Assembly (NCBI GenBank): GCA_035317605.1
Contig: DATHGT010000059.1
Span: 10,111-74,110 of the forward strand
Reading direction: 5' to 3'
Length of the DNA: 64,000 nucleotides
Source of the DNA: DATHGT01 sp035317605
Lineage (GTDB): Bacteria; Methylomirabilota; Methylomirabilia; Rokubacteriales; CSP1-6
Below, piece by piece: positions 8,348-22,178 of this stretch. The position numbers and the translations under genes are program-made. Under the pieces are notes generated by a model that did no database searches, was not told the origin of the DNA, and worked only from the letters and a program-made list of their open reading frames with translations. Position 1 is the first letter of the stretch, and each line of letters begins with the position of its first letter.

Positions 8348-9361
8348 GTGGATCCGACGGCCTTTCTGCGCCTGATCGAACGCGGGCAGGTGCCTCCGCT
8401 CGCGCTCGTGCACGGGGCCGACGCCCAGCTCACGGACGATTGCCTCGCCGCGGTGAGCCGCGCGCTGTTCCCCGATCCCGCCCACGCCGCCTTCGATCGC
8501 GAGATCCTAGACGGGCGCGAGGCGAGCGTGGACCACGTGGTCAGCGCGGCCCTCACGCTGCCGTTCGGCGCCGCGGCCCGGCTGGTGGCGGTCCGCCACT
8601 GCCAGGCGCTCGCGGCGAAGGGGAGCGAGGCGTTCGGCCCGTACGCCAAGGCGCCGAGCCCGACCAGCGTCTTGCTGTTGCTCGCCGACGAATCGCTGCG
8701 CGCCGGTCGCGAGCGCAAATCCGATCACTGGCTGCTCGGTGTGGTGCCGTCCGCCGCGGTGGTGGAACCGGTGGCCCGGCGCGGGCGCGCGCTCGAGGAG
8801 TGGCTGCGCCAGCGCGCTCAGCTCGACGACCTCACGGTGAGCGAAGGGGCGGCGCGGCTGCTGGTGTCGTGGGTCGGTGACGATCCCGCGCTGCTGGTCG
8901 GTGAAGTCCGCAAGGCCGCGCTGGCCGGCGGTCCCGAGAACCGCAACGTGGGCGAGGCCGAGGTGCGGGCCGTGGTGGGCGAGCACCGGGTCAGCGGCGT
9001 GTTCGATCTCACGCGCGCGCTCGAGCGTCGCGACCTCGCCCTCGCCCTCCGTACGCTGGACGGATTGCTGGCCACCGAAGAGCCGATGCTGGTGATCGCC
9101 ATGCTCACGCGCGAGGTGCGGACCGCGTGGACGGTTCAGCTCTGGCGCCGCGCCGGCCAGTCGATCGACCAGATCGCGCGCATCCTGCGCCGGCCGCCGG
9201 GGGCGATCGAGGCGCTGCTCGGCTCGATGGGCGGCGAGTCGTCCGTCTCGCTCGGGGACAAGCTGCGCCGGTGCTGGGAAGTCGAGCGGGCGCTGAAATC
9301 GAGCGGCGAGCCGCGGGCGGAGTTGGCGGTGCTCGTGAGCGAGCTGTGCTCCGCGCGCTGA
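8348..9361 (+). CDS. holA: DNA polymerase III delta subunit
   Basis: Delta opens the beta clamp within the clamp loader. The 337-residue protein starts PTAFLRLIERGQ, followed by ALVHGADAQLTDD at the position of the degenerate P-loop. It ends in the helical collar domain (LLGSMGGESSV..LRRCWEVERALK). I choose GTG 8348 because family homology begins there; GTG 8315 would add 11 residues encoded by the upstream direct repeat. It overlaps the next gene by 16 bases. Position after lptE is the common arrangement. Confidence 0.87.
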   Translation: MDPTAFLRLIERGQVPPLALVHGADAQLTDDCLAAVSRALFPDPAHAAFDREILDGREASVDHVVSAALTLPFGAAARLVAVRHCQALAAKGSEAFGPYAKAPSPTSVLLLLADESLRAGRERKSDHWLLGVVPSAAVVEPVARRGRALEEWLRQRAQLDDLTVSEGAARLLVSWVGDDPALLVGEVRKAALAGGPENRNVGEAEVRAVVGEHRVSGVFDLTRALERRDLALALRTLDGLLATEEPMLVIAMLTREVRTAWTVQLWRRAGQSIDQIARILRRPPGAIEALLGSMGGESSVSLGDKLRRCWEVERALKSSGEPRAELAVLVSELCSAR

Positions 9362-10677
9362 GGACGATCGCGCTTCTCGCCCTGACGCTCGCCCCCGCCG
9401 TGAGCGAGGCGGCGCCCGCGTGCCCGGAGTGCGTGAGCGCCGGCGCCGCCCGCGTCGCCTTGACCGTGCCGGTGGGCACCCCGCTGGCGGGCTACGGAGA
9501 CCGCGCGCGGCGCCTGGCCTTCCCCGACGTGCTCGGACGTCATCCTCATGCGTTCTGGTTTCGTCCGAGCGAGGGCTCGCGCGATCCGCTGGCCGTCCGC
9601 GCGCTCGTGCTCGAGGGGGGCGGCCGGCGGCTGACCTGGCTGACCGTCGACCTGATCGCGGTCGATCGCGCGTTCACTCAGCGGGTCGCGCGCGGGCTCA
9701 CCGACGCGGGCCTGCCGCCGGGCGCGCTCATCGTCTCGGCCTCGCACACGCACTCCGGCCCCGGCGCGTTCATGGAGTCGGGCGTGTTCGGTTTCCTCGC
9801 GATCGACCGGTTCGATGGCGAGGTGAGGGACGCCCTGGTGACGAGCCTGGTCGAGGCGGCGCGCCGTGCCGATCGGGCCAAGGTGCCGGCGCGAGTGGCG
9901 AGCGCCGCCGTGAAGGGTCCCGATCTCACCGTGCCCCGTCTGAAGCGGCCCACCCGTCCGGTCGATCGAGAGGTCGTGGTGGTGAAGATCGTCTCCGACG
10001 CCGGCGAGCCGATCGCCGCCGTCTGGAACTACGCCATCCACGGCACCACCCTCGCCGGCGTCAACCTGCGCTTCTCCGCCGACGTGATGGGCGCGGCGAG
10101 CCGGGAGATCGAGCGAACGACTGGCGTCCCCGCGCTCTTCGTCAACGGAGCGGTCGCCGACGTGAGCCCGTCGCGTCACGGCGAGATCGAGAGCGACCAC
10201 GCCGGCCGCGAGCTGGCCGCGGCCGTGCGATCAGCGTGGGAGGCCGCCGAGCCCGCGATGCCGGCTCCGCTCGCCCTGGCCGAGACCCGGGTCGCGCTGG
10301 CGCCGCCGTATCTCTCGCTGCGCAACTGCACGGGGTCGTGGGTTCCCCGCTGGCTCACCGCGCCGCTCGGCAAGCTCTTGCCCGGCGACGCGGAGCTGAT
10401 CGGCGCCCGCCTCGGCGACGTCGCTTGGGTGACGGTCCCCGGCGAGCTGCAATCGCTCCTCGGCGAGACCGTCAAGCGGGCCGGCCGGCCGGCGCTTCCC
10501 CGCGTGTTCGTCGCCGGACTCTCGAACGACTACCTCGGCTACTTCCTGGCCGCGCCCGACTACGATCGGGTCACCTACGTCGCCTGCGCGACGCTCTACG
10601 GCCCGAGCGCCGGCCCGCTCATCACCGACGCCGCCGAGCAGCTCATCCGCCAGCTCGCGGTGGCTGGCGGTCGCTAG
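9346..10677 (+). CDS. Exported neutral/alkaline ceramidase-like hydrolase
   Basis: After a signal peptide (LRTIALLALTLAPAVSEAAP) the protein carries the neutral/alkaline ceramidase N-terminal fold. The SASHTHSGPG motif (H134, H136) holds metal-binding histidines, and NYAIHGTTL and FVNGAVADVSP are further active-site segments. Such enzymes hydrolyse the N-acyl bond of ceramides, but many bacterial members act on unknown amides. At 443 residues it is shorter than full ceramidases (about 650) and seems to lack most of the C-terminal immunoglobulin-like domain. The GTG start lies inside holA, so it is translationally linked. Substrate is unknown. Confidence 0.8.
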   Translation: MLRALRTIALLALTLAPAVSEAAPACPECVSAGAARVALTVPVGTPLAGYGDRARRLAFPDVLGRHPHAFWFRPSEGSRDPLAVRALVLEGGGRRLTWLTVDLIAVDRAFTQRVARGLTDAGLPPGALIVSASHTHSGPGAFMESGVFGFLAIDRFDGEVRDALVTSLVEAARRADRAKVPARVASAAVKGPDLTVPRLKRPTRPVDREVVVVKIVSDAGEPIAAVWNYAIHGTTLAGVNLRFSADVMGAASREIERTTGVPALFVNGAVADVSPSRHGEIESDHAGRELAAAVRSAWEAAEPAMPAPLALAETRVALAPPYLSLRNCTGSWVPRWLTAPLGKLLPGDAELIGARLGDVAWVTVPGELQSLLGETVKRAGRPALPRVFVAGLSNDYLGYFLAAPDYDRVTYVACATLYGPSAGPLITDAAEQLIRQLAVAGGR

Positions 10678-10701
10678 GGGCGGGGACGGGTGAGCTCGAG
10701 G

Positions 10702-10962
10702 CTACTTGGCGACGTTGAGGCGGCGGGCGAGGGCGGACTTCTTGCGGGCGGCGGTGTTGCGGTGAATGACACCCTTGGTGACGGCCTTGTCCAGGGTGCG
10801 GATGGCGTGGAGCACGGCCGTGCGCGCGTCCTCGCCCGGCGTGGTCACCGCGGTGCGCGCGGTCTTGAGCGCGGACCGCACGTGCGACCGCACGGTGCGG
10901 TTGCGCAGGCGCCGCTTCTCGGTGGTGCGTATTCGTTTGATCGCCGACTTCGTATTGGCCAC
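10702..10962 (-). CDS. rpsT: 30S ribosomal protein S20
   Basis: The 86-residue basic three-helix protein begins MANTKSAIKRIRTTEKRRLR, which is the S20 signature; the middle shows TLDKAVTKGVIHRNTAARKKS. It binds 16S rRNA and is needed for early 30S assembly. The start is GTG with AAAGGAG seven bases upstream. It is a single gene on the minus strand, inside an otherwise plus-strand block, and diverges from murJ, as it does in many bacteria. Confidence 0.96.
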   Translation of the reverse strand: MANTKSAIKRIRTTEKRRLRNRTVRSHVRSALKTARTAVTTPGEDARTAVLHAIRTLDKAVTKGVIHRNTAARKKSALARRLNVAK

Positions 10963-11024
10963 TCGATGACTCCTTTGGTTGCTGAGACCCGAGCAGCATG
11001 CCGTAACGCCGGCGGAATTGCAAG

Positions 11025-12605
11025 GTGAGCGCGCCGCCGCGGGCCGAGGAGCACCAGGTCGTCCGAGCGCTCGGCTCCATCGGCGCGGCCACGCTGGCCA
11101 GCCGGGTGCTGGGCTTCGTGCGCGACATGGTGATCGCGCTCACCTTCGGCGCCGGCGGCGTCACCGACGCCTTCGTGGTGGCGTTCCGGATCCCCAATAT
11201 GCTCAGGCGGCTGCTCGGGGAGGGCGCGCTGTCGACCGCGGTCATCCCGGTGTTCACCGACTACGCGCTGAACCGATCGCGCGACGAGTTCGTGCGGATG
11301 ATCCGCGCGGTCCTGGCCGCGGGCCTCCTCGTGATCGGGTTGACGATCGTGTGCGGCATCGTGGGGGCGCCGCTGATCCTCCGCGCGATCGCGCCGGGCT
11401 TCGGAGGCGATTCCCCCCAGGCCTCGCTGACGATCCTCCTCACCCGCGTGATGTTTCCCTACCTGCTCCTGGTCGGTCTCGGCGCCCTCGCCATGGGCGC
11501 GCTGAACACCCACGGGCGATTCTTCGCCTCCGCTCTCGGACCGGCCCTGCTGAACGTCGGGATCATCGCCGCGGTGCTGCTGCTGGCCCGTCGCGTGGAG
11601 CCGCCGATCCTCGCCCTCGCCATCGGCGTGCTCGTCGGCGGCGTCGCCCAGCTCCTCGCGCAGGTCCCGAGCCTGCGGCGCCTGGGACTGCTCGTCGGAC
11701 CGTCCCTCGATCTGGGCCATCCGGCCCTCGGTCGCGTGGCGCGGCTGCTGCTGCCGGCGGTGTTCGGTCTCGCCGCGGTGCAGGTGACGGTCTTCGTCAA
11801 CACGCTGCTCGCCTCGCTGCTGCCGCCGGGGAGCATCTCGTTTCTCTACTACGCGGACCGGATCATGGAGTTTCCCCTGGGGATCTTCGGCATCGCGCTG
11901 GCGTCGGCCTCGCTGCCGGCGATGTCGCGGGCCGCGGCGCGCGGCGATCGCCGGGCGATCGGCACGACCCTGACCTTCGCGCTCGGGCTGTCCTTCTACG
12001 TGGCGGTGCCCGCCACCGTCGGTCTCGTGCTCCTGCGCGCGCCCATCGTGCGCGTGCTCTTCGAGCGGGGCGAGTTCACCGCGGCCGACACGGCGGCGAC
12101 CGCCCAGACGCTGGTCGGATACGCCGTCGGCCTCGTCGCGTTCTCGGGCGCTCGCATCGTGGCGCAGGCGTTCTACGCCGTCCAGACGCCGGGCGTGGCC
12201 GTGAAGCTCGGGCTCTTCTCGGTCGCGGCCAACGTCGTCGCCGCCGTCTCGCTGATGGGGCCGCTCGGCCACACGGGCTTGGCGCTGGCCTCGTCGATCT
12301 CCGCGTGGGTCAACTTCGCGACGCTCGCCTGGGTGGCGCGCACGCGTTTCGGCGGCCTCGACCCGCGCGAGCTGGCCACGAGCCTCGCGCGCACGACCAT
12401 CGCGTCGGCCGTGCTCGGGGCCTTCTGCATCGGCTGTCTCAGGCTCTGGCCGCTCGCCCCGTCCCGTCTCATCGAAGCCGCCTGCCTCGCCGCCGCGATC
12501 GCGGGCGGAGCCGTGGTGTTCTGGCTCACCAGCGCGCTCCTCGGCGCCCCCGAACGCCGCGCGCTGTCGCGCCTCCACCGATCGTCACCGACGGCCATGC
12601 TATAA
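11025..12605 (+). CDS. murJ: Lipid II flippase MurJ
   Basis: MurJ flips the peptidoglycan precursor lipid II across the inner membrane. The 526-residue protein is almost entirely hydrophobic helices, fitting 14 membrane segments. It carries the family motifs ASRVLGFVRDMVIA, AFRIPNMLRRLLGEGALS and RIMEFPLGIFGIALA. It starts at GTG 11025 with a weak ribosome site. The TAA stop lies inside a TATAAT box at 12601-12606, a possible -10 for the downstream recombinase gene. Confidence 0.95.
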   Translation: MSAPPRAEEHQVVRALGSIGAATLASRVLGFVRDMVIALTFGAGGVTDAFVVAFRIPNMLRRLLGEGALSTAVIPVFTDYALNRSRDEFVRMIRAVLAAGLLVIGLTIVCGIVGAPLILRAIAPGFGGDSPQASLTILLTRVMFPYLLLVGLGALAMGALNTHGRFFASALGPALLNVGIIAAVLLLARRVEPPILALAIGVLVGGVAQLLAQVPSLRRLGLLVGPSLDLGHPALGRVARLLLPAVFGLAAVQVTVFVNTLLASLLPPGSISFLYYADRIMEFPLGIFGIALASASLPAMSRAAARGDRRAIGTTLTFALGLSFYVAVPATVGLVLLRAPIVRVLFERGEFTAADTAATAQTLVGYAVGLVAFSGARIVAQAFYAVQTPGVAVKLGLFSVAANVVAAVSLMGPLGHTGLALASSISAWVNFATLAWVARTRFGGLDPRELATSLARTTIASAVLGAFCIGCLRLWPLAPSRLIEAACLAAAIAGGAVVFWLTSALLGAPERRALSRLHRSSPTAML

Positions 12606-12649
12606 TCCGTCGTGCCCTTCCCGTCCGGATCGATGTTCGAGGTCCGCCG

Positions 12650-13669
12650 GTGGCGCGGTCGGTGAGCGACGCGCCCGGGCGCACCCGACCCCTTCCCGAG
12701 CCACTCCCCACGTATCTCGCCGCGCTGCAGGCCGAGCAGGGCGTGTCGCCGCACACGCTGGCCGCGTATCGACGCGACCTCACCGACTTCGTGGCGTTCC
12801 TCGGACGCCGCCGCGCGCTGTCTGCGGTCGGCCCCGACGACGTGGTCGCGTACCTCGGCGCGCTGCGCGCTCGCGGGCTTCGCGCCGCGAGCCTGGCGCG
12901 CCGGCTCTCGGCGTTGCGCGGTCTGTATCGCTATCTCGTGAGAGACGCGGGCTTGTCCCGCGATCCCACCGAGCTGATCGAGCGGCCGCGATTGTCACGT
13001 CCGCTGCCCAAGACGCTGCCGCGCGAGACGACGACCGCGCTGGTCGAGGGACCCGACGTCGACAGCGTGCGCGGCCTGCGCGATCGCGCGCTGCTCGAGA
13101 CTCTCTACGCGACCGGCATGCGCGCGTCCGAGTGCCTGGGCTTGCGGCTGGAGGACGTCAACCTCACCGCCGGCTACGTGGTCTGCACGGGCAAGGGCCG
13201 AAAGCAGCGACTGATCCCGCTCGGTGCCGAGGCGATCGCCTGGATCCGCGCGTACCTGGATCGGGCTCGCCCTCAGCACGCGCGCCGTCACGACTGCGGA
13301 CGGCTGTTCGTGAACCCGCGCGGCCGCGCGCTCTCGCGTCAATCGTTGTGGACGATCGTGCGCACCGCCGCCGCCCGCGCCGGCGTCACGCATCGGGTGT
13401 CGCCTCACGTGCTGCGACACTCCTTCGCCAGTCACCTGCTCGAGGGCGGCGCGGACCTGCGCGCGGTGCAGGCGATGCTCGGACACGCCGACATCGCCAC
13501 CACGCAGATCTACACGCACCTGCCGTCGGCGGCTTTGAAGCGCATGTACCGAGACTTCCATCCCCGGGCGCAAGCCGCACCGGCGCAAGCCACGCGGGTG
13601 CCGACTCCGACGGCGCGGGCTCCACGGGCGCAAGCCGCACGGGCGCAAGCCCAGCGAGGGCGAGCCTGA
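12650..13669 (+). CDS. XerC/XerD-type tyrosine recombinase with a repetitive tail
   Basis: Xer recombinases resolve chromosome dimers at dif. The SAM-like N-terminal domain (YLAALQAEQGVSPHTLAAY) is followed by a catalytic domain. That domain has the arginine in ATGMRASECL, lysine in GKGRKQR, HVLRHSFASHL, LGHADIATT and the tyrosine nucleophile in QIYTH. Beyond the usual end (about residue 305) is an unusual Ala/Arg/Gln-rich tail made of pentapeptide repeats (RAQAA, PAQAT). The start could be GTG 12650 or 12662. It is closest to XerD in motif style, but C and D cannot be separated without a tree. A TATAAT lies at 12601. Confidence 0.9.
   Translation: MARSVSDAPGRTRPLPEPLPTYLAALQAEQGVSPHTLAAYRRDLTDFVAFLGRRRALSAVGPDDVVAYLGALRARGLRAASLARRLSALRGLYRYLVRDAGLSRDPTELIERPRLSRPLPKTLPRETTTALVEGPDVDSVRGLRDRALLETLYATGMRASECLGLRLEDVNLTAGYVVCTGKGRKQRLIPLGAEAIAWIRAYLDRARPQHARRHDCGRLFVNPRGRALSRQSLWTIVRTAAARAGVTHRVSPHVLRHSFASHLLEGGADLRAVQAMLGHADIATTQIYTHLPSAALKRMYRDFHPRAQAAPAQATRVPTPTARAPRAQAARAQAQRGRA
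13567..13651 (+). repeat. 15-bp-phased minisatellite in the recombinase tail
   Basis: GGCGCAAGCC occurs at 13567, 13582, 13627 and 13642. All spacings are multiples of 15 bases, so the repeat encodes in-frame pentapeptides at the end of the Xer-like gene. Confidence 0.8.
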
Positions 13670-13671
13670 GC

Positions 13672-17771
<4,100 letters not shown>

Positions 17772-17775
<4 letters not shown>

Positions 17776-18743
17776 CGGACCTTCGCCGACGGGCGGCCCG
17801 CGTGCTGGAGCTGGAGTCCGCGGCGATCCTGGCGCTCGTCCCCAGGCTCGACGAGAGCTTCGACGCCGCCGTCGCCCTGCTCGAACGCTGCCGCGGGCGG
17901 GTGATCGTCACCGGCATGGGCAAGTCCGGCATCATCGCGCGGAAGATCGCGGCGACCCTCGCGTCCACGGGGACCCCCGCGCACTTCCTGCACCCCGCCG
18001 AGGGCGTGCACGGGGACCTCGGCATGGTCGCGCGCGGCGACGTGGTCGTGGTGCTCTCGAATTCCGGGGAGACCGACGAGATCCTGGCGATCGTGCCGCT
18101 GCTCAAGCGGCTGGCCGTGCCGATGGTGCTGCTGACCGGCCATCTCACGTCAGTGCTGGCCCGGCAGTGCGACGTGGTCATCGACGTGAGCGTGCGCGAG
18201 GAGGCGTGTCCGGTCAGCCTCGCGCCGACGTCGAGCACGACCGCCGCGCTGGCCATGGGCGACGCCCTGGCCATGGCGCTGCTCGATCTCCGCGGCTTGC
18301 GGCCCGAAGACTTCGCCGCGCTCCATCCACGCGGCGCGCTGGGCTGGCGCGCCTCGGTGCGGGTGGCCGATCTCATGCGCGGCGGCGACGCGATGCCGGT
18401 CGTGTCCGATGCGGCCCTGCTCAAGGACGTGATCGCCGAGATGACTCAGAAAAGCCTGGGCATGACGACGGTGGTCGACGCGGCGGGACGACTGGTCGGC
18501 GTCATCACCGACGGCGATCTGCGCCGGCTGCATCTGCGCGCGGGCTCGATCGGCGAGTTCAGCGCGCGCGATTTCATGACCGGCCACCCGAAGCTCATCG
18601 AGAAGGATGCTCTGGCGGCCACCGCGCTCGACCTGATGGAACGGAGCGGGCCGATCACGAGCCTGGTGATCGTGGACGAGGCGCTGCGGCCCGTCGGCGT
18701 CATTCATCTCCACGACATCCTGCGGGCCAAGATCGACATCTGA
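17772..18743 (+). CDS. kdsD: Arabinose-5-phosphate isomerase
   Basis: KdsD converts ribulose 5-phosphate to arabinose 5-phosphate, the substrate of KdsA next door. A SIS domain ([22 protein letters not shown], then LSNSGETDE) occupies the first 200 residues. Two CBS domains follow ([24 protein letters not shown] and [22 protein letters not shown]). At 323 residues it matches KdsD/KpsF. The usual next gene, Kdo8P phosphatase kdsC, is absent; lptC follows after 68 bases. Confidence 0.95.
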
Positions 18744-18811
18744 TCGCGGGTTTTCCTTCCCTCGCTCGCGCGGCGTGTGATAGTGTGGTATCGAATTTGC
18801 ACTAACAGCAC

Positions 18812-19369
18812 ATGCAACGTTTAGCGAGCCGCATCCTGATCGTCGTGGCCGTGTTCGTCGTGGTGATCACGGGCATCCTGATCGCCAGAACGCGGGCGAC
18901 GCGCGTCGAGTCCGTGGACGGTAACCCCACGAACGCCGACATGGCCATCAAGGCCCTCCAGCTCGAAGAGGATTCGGGCGGAATGCGCTGGCAGCTCAAC
19001 GCCGACCAGGCGCTGGTGTACGAGGGCGAAGGACTGACCCGGCTCCGCCGGGTCAACGTGAAAGTGGACGAGCGCCACCGGTCGTGGACGATCGTGGGCG
19101 ACCAAGGCCTGCTGGATCGGGCCAAGAACCTGGAGATCCGGGACAACGTGGTCATGACTTCGGACGACGGCCTGCGGCTGGAGACGAGCATCCTGCGCTG
19201 GCATGCCGGGGATCGGCGGCTGTGGAGCGAGCGGCCCGTGAGGATCGTGCGCGGCGGCGCCGTCATCGAGGGGAGTGCGTTCGACGTGAAGATGTCCGAC
19301 GAAGCGACCACGATTGCCGGGCCGGTGCGGGCCGTGTTCGACACGCGACCACGGAGCGCGTCGAAGTGA
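18812..19369 (+). CDS. lptC: LPS export protein LptC
   Basis: LptC links the LptBFG transporter to the periplasmic LptA bridge. The protein has one N-terminal membrane helix ([18 protein letters not shown]), then a beta-jellyroll periplasmic domain of 150 residues with the alternating strand pattern typical of Lpt proteins ([21 protein letters not shown]). At 185 residues it is normal. Its TGA overlaps the lptA GTG. The 68-base gap upstream is less GC-rich than the genes around it and may hold a promoter, but no convincing -35/-10 pair is visible. Confidence 0.88.
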   Translation: MQRLASRILIVVAVFVVVITGILIARTRATRVESVDGNPTNADMAIKALQLEEDSGGMRWQLNADQALVYEGEGLTRLRRVNVKVDERHRSWTIVGDQGLLDRAKNLEIRDNVVMTSDDGLRLETSILRWHAGDRRLWSERPVRIVRGGAVIEGSAFDVKMSDEATTIAGPVRAVFDTRPRSASK

Positions 19370-19968
19370 AGCTCGGCTTCGCGATCGTGCTGGTGACGGT
19401 ATGGGCGTGGCCCGCCCTCGGATGGGCGCAGACGCCGCCGTGGCAAAAGGCCCCCGGAGCGCCAGCGCCGGCGCGGCCGGCGGACGCGCCGGCGCGTCCC
19501 GCCGACGGCAAGAAATCGGAGGCCAAGCAGCCGGTGACCGTCGACTCCGACCGCATGGAGCGTTACGGCAAGGAGAGCCTGATCATCTTCACCGGCAATG
19601 TGGTGGCCCGCCACGACAACTCCGTGCAGTACGCCGACCGGATGGAAGTCTATCTGGACGAGAAGGGCGACAAGATCATCCGCTCGGTCTCGACGGGCAA
19701 CGTCCGCATCGTGACCAAGGACTGCAAGACCGGCACGGCCGGGCGATCCGAGTACTTCGACCTGGAGCAGCGCGTGGTGCTGCTGGGCAACGCGCGGGTC
19801 TGGCAGGACGACAACGTGGTCAGCGGCGACACGATCACGATCCACCTCGCCCAGGACCGCAACATCGTCACCGGCGGCAAGCAGGAGCGGGTCAAGGCCG
19901 TCTTCTACTCCAAGAGCGACAGCAACAACACCAAGCCCCCCGGCGGCCAGCCGGCCTGCGCGAACTGA
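19366..19968 (+). CDS. lptA: LPS transport periplasmic protein LptA
   Basis: LptA polymerises into the bridge that carries LPS from the inner to the outer membrane. A signal peptide (cleaved near GWAQ) is followed by a Pro/Ala-rich stretch ([16 protein letters not shown]), then the OstA-like jellyroll: [37 protein letters not shown] and [17 protein letters not shown]. It is 200 residues from GTG 19366. It overlaps lptC by four bases and lptB by one, forming a tight lptC-lptA-lptB unit. Confidence 0.92.
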   Translation: MKLGFAIVLVTVWAWPALGWAQTPPWQKAPGAPAPARPADAPARPADGKKSEAKQPVTVDSDRMERYGKESLIIFTGNVVARHDNSVQYADRMEVYLDEKGDKIIRSVSTGNVRIVTKDCKTGTAGRSEYFDLEQRVVLLGNARVWQDDNVVSGDTITIHLAQDRNIVTGGKQERVKAVFYSKSDSNNTKPPGGQPACAN

Positions 19969-20690
19969 TGGAAGGCCTCGTCGCGCTCGGACTGACGAAG
20001 TGGTTCAAGCACCGCAAGGTGGTCGACGACGTGTCGATGGACGTTCAGCGCGGCGAGGTCGTGGGGCTGCTGGGACCCAACGGGGCCGGGAAGACGACCT
20101 CGTTCTACATGCTGGTGGGGCTGTTGCCGTCGGACGGCGGGCGCATCTTCCTCGAGGGGCAGGAGATCACCGCGCTGCCCATGTACCAGCGCTGCCGGCT
20201 CGGCGTGGGCTATCTGCCCCAGGAGTCGTCGGTGTTTCGCAAGCTGACCGTGGAGGAAAACCTGCTGGCGATCCTGGAGACGCTGGATCTCGACGCCACC
20301 GAGCGCCGCGAGCGCGCCCGCCAGCTCCTGTCCGAGCTGGACCTCACGCCGCTCGCCCGGTACCCGGCCTACACGCTGTCGGGCGGCGAGCGCCGGCGAC
20401 TGGAGATCACCCGCGCGCTGGTCACCTCGCCCCAGTACCTGCTGCTCGACGAGCCCTTCACCGGCATCGATCCGATCGCAATCGGCGACATCCAGGAGAT
20501 CATCGCGCGGCTGCGGGAGCGGGGGATCGGCATCCTGATCACGGACCACAACGTGCGGGAGACCCTGTCCATCACCGATCGGGCCTACATCCTGTACGAC
20601 GGCAAGATCCTGGTGTCGGGCAACGCCACCGAGATCGCCAACAACCCACTGGCGCGGGAGGTGTACCTGGGAGAGCGATTCTCCCTGTAG
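19968..20690 (+). CDS. lptB: LPS export ABC transporter ATPase LptB
   Basis: LptB powers LPS extraction with LptF and LptG. The 240-residue ATPase has Walker A (GPNGAGKTT), the Q-loop (YLPQESSVF), the ABC signature ([11 protein letters not shown]), Walker B ([13 protein letters not shown]) and the switch histidine ([11 protein letters not shown]). The DPIAIGDIQ segment is characteristic of LptB. It follows lptA directly and precedes rpoN by 24 bases, the order seen in many proteobacteria. Confidence 0.97.
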   Translation: MEGLVALGLTKWFKHRKVVDDVSMDVQRGEVVGLLGPNGAGKTTSFYMLVGLLPSDGGRIFLEGQEITALPMYQRCRLGVGYLPQESSVFRKLTVEENLLAILETLDLDATERRERARQLLSELDLTPLARYPAYTLSGGERRRLEITRALVTSPQYLLLDEPFTGIDPIAIGDIQEIIARLRERGIGILITDHNVRETLSITDRAYILYDGKILVSGNATEIANNPLAREVYLGERFSL

Positions 20691-20714
20691 TACGCTTCGA
20701 AACGAGAGACTGCT

Positions 20715-22178
20715 ATGGCGATGGAAGCTCGACTCTCTCTGCGACAAAGCCAGCGGGTGGTCATGACCCCGCTGCTGCAGCAGGCCATCCAGCTGCTGCA
20801 GCTCTCCACGCTGGAACTACAGGAAGTCGTCCAGAAGGAGCTGCTGGAGAACCCGCTTCTGGAGGAGCTGCCGGAGAATCCCGAGGCCCCGGAAAACCAG
20901 GACGGCCAGGCCGCCGCCGAGGCCACCACGGTACCGACGACCGAGCCGATCACGCCCGAGGTGCCGCCACGGGACGAGGAGCAGCGGGGGACCGACGATC
21001 TGCCGTTCGATCTGACCGCGGTGATGTTCGACGATCACGAGGAGCGCTCGCTGGTCGCCCAGGAGGACCGGGACGAGCTGCCCTTCGAGAACATGGTGCG
21101 CTCGGTCTCCTCGCTGAACGACCACCTGGACGAGCAGCTCCGCTTCGCCACCGAGGATTCCGTCGTCCGCAAGATCGGCGAGGAGATCATCGGCAACCTC
21201 GACGAGGACGGCTACCTCCGCGCCGAGCTGTCGGAGATCGCCACCCGCTGCGGCGTCGACGTGGCGACCGTGGAGCCGGTGCTGGCCATGGTGCAGGCCT
21301 TCGACCCGCCCGGGGTGGCCGCCCGCAACATCCAGGAGTGCCTGCTCATCCAGCTCAAGAGCGATCCCAATCCCGACCCGGTCTCGGTGGAGATCGTCGA
21401 GCAGCACTTCGACGACCTCACCCGCCGGCGCTATCCGGACATCGCGCGCGCGCTGCGGCTGTCCCTCGACCGGGTGATGGAGTCCGTCGAGGAGATCATG
21501 GGCCTGGAGCCCAAGCCGGGCCGCCGCTTCGGCGGCAACGACTCGCGCTACATCGTCCCCGACGTGGTCGTGCACAAGATGGGGACCGAGTACCTGGTCG
21601 TGCTCAACGAGGACGGCATCCCGCGGCTGCGCGTGAACTCGCTCTATCGCTCGCTGCTGCGCAACTCCGGCGACGAGGCCAAGCAGTACGTGGAGCAGAA
21701 GCTGCGCTCGGCGATGTGGCTGATCAAGAGCGTGGACCAGCGCCAGCGCACGCTGCGCAGGGTCACCCAGTCCATCGTGAAGTTCCAGCGCGACTTCCTC
21801 GACAAGGGCATCGCGTGCCTCAAGCCGCTCTCGCTGCGCGACGTGGGCGAGGACATCGGCATGCACGAGTCCACGATCAGCCGGGTGACCACCAACAAGT
21901 ACGTGGAGACGCCCCAGGGCCTCTTCGAGCTGAAGTACTTCTTCCACAGCGGCATCGCCTCCGGCGACGGCGAGATGGTGTCGTCGGTGTCGGTCAAGAA
22001 GATGATCCAGGATCTGCTCGCCAACGAGGATCCCGCCAAGCCGCTCTCGGACCAGGAAGTCGCCCAGGTGCTCAAGGGGCGGGGGCTGGTGATCGCGCGG
22101 CGCACCGTGGCCAAGTACCGCGAGGAGCTGGGCATCCTGCCGTCGCATCAGCGGCGGCTGGCGCCGCGGCGACGGTGA
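20715..22178 (+). CDS. rpoN: RNA polymerase sigma-54 factor
   Basis: Sigma-54 directs RNA polymerase to -24/-12 promoters that need enhancer-binding AAA+ activators. Region I (LSLRQSQRVVMTPLLQQAIQ) binds the activator, the acidic region II follows, and region III ends in the RpoN box (ARRTVAKYREELGI) that reads the -24 element. The 487 residues fit the family. The last base overlaps hpf as GTGA. It lies in the conserved lptB-rpoN-hpf-rapZ order. No enhancer-binding protein is encoded in this window. Confidence 0.97.
   Translation: MAMEARLSLRQSQRVVMTPLLQQAIQLLQLSTLELQEVVQKELLENPLLEELPENPEAPENQDGQAAAEATTVPTTEPITPEVPPRDEEQRGTDDLPFDLTAVMFDDHEERSLVAQEDRDELPFENMVRSVSSLNDHLDEQLRFATEDSVVRKIGEEIIGNLDEDGYLRAELSEIATRCGVDVATVEPVLAMVQAFDPPGVAARNIQECLLIQLKSDPNPDPVSVEIVEQHFDDLTRRRYPDIARALRLSLDRVMESVEEIMGLEPKPGRRFGGNDSRYIVPDVVVHKMGTEYLVVLNEDGIPRLRVNSLYRSLLRNSGDEAKQYVEQKLRSAMWLIKSVDQRQRTLRRVTQSIVKFQRDFLDKGIACLKPLSLRDVGEDIGMHESTISRVTTNKYVETPQGLFELKYFFHSGIASGDGEMVSSVSVKKMIQDLLANEDPAKPLSDQEVAQVLKGRGLVIARRTVAKYREELGILPSHQRRLAPRRR

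Noticed and set aside
10845..12578. 577-codon minus-strand frame opposite murJ
   Set aside because: Low-complexity Arg/Glu/Gly/His content with no membrane or catalytic motif; antisense shadow.
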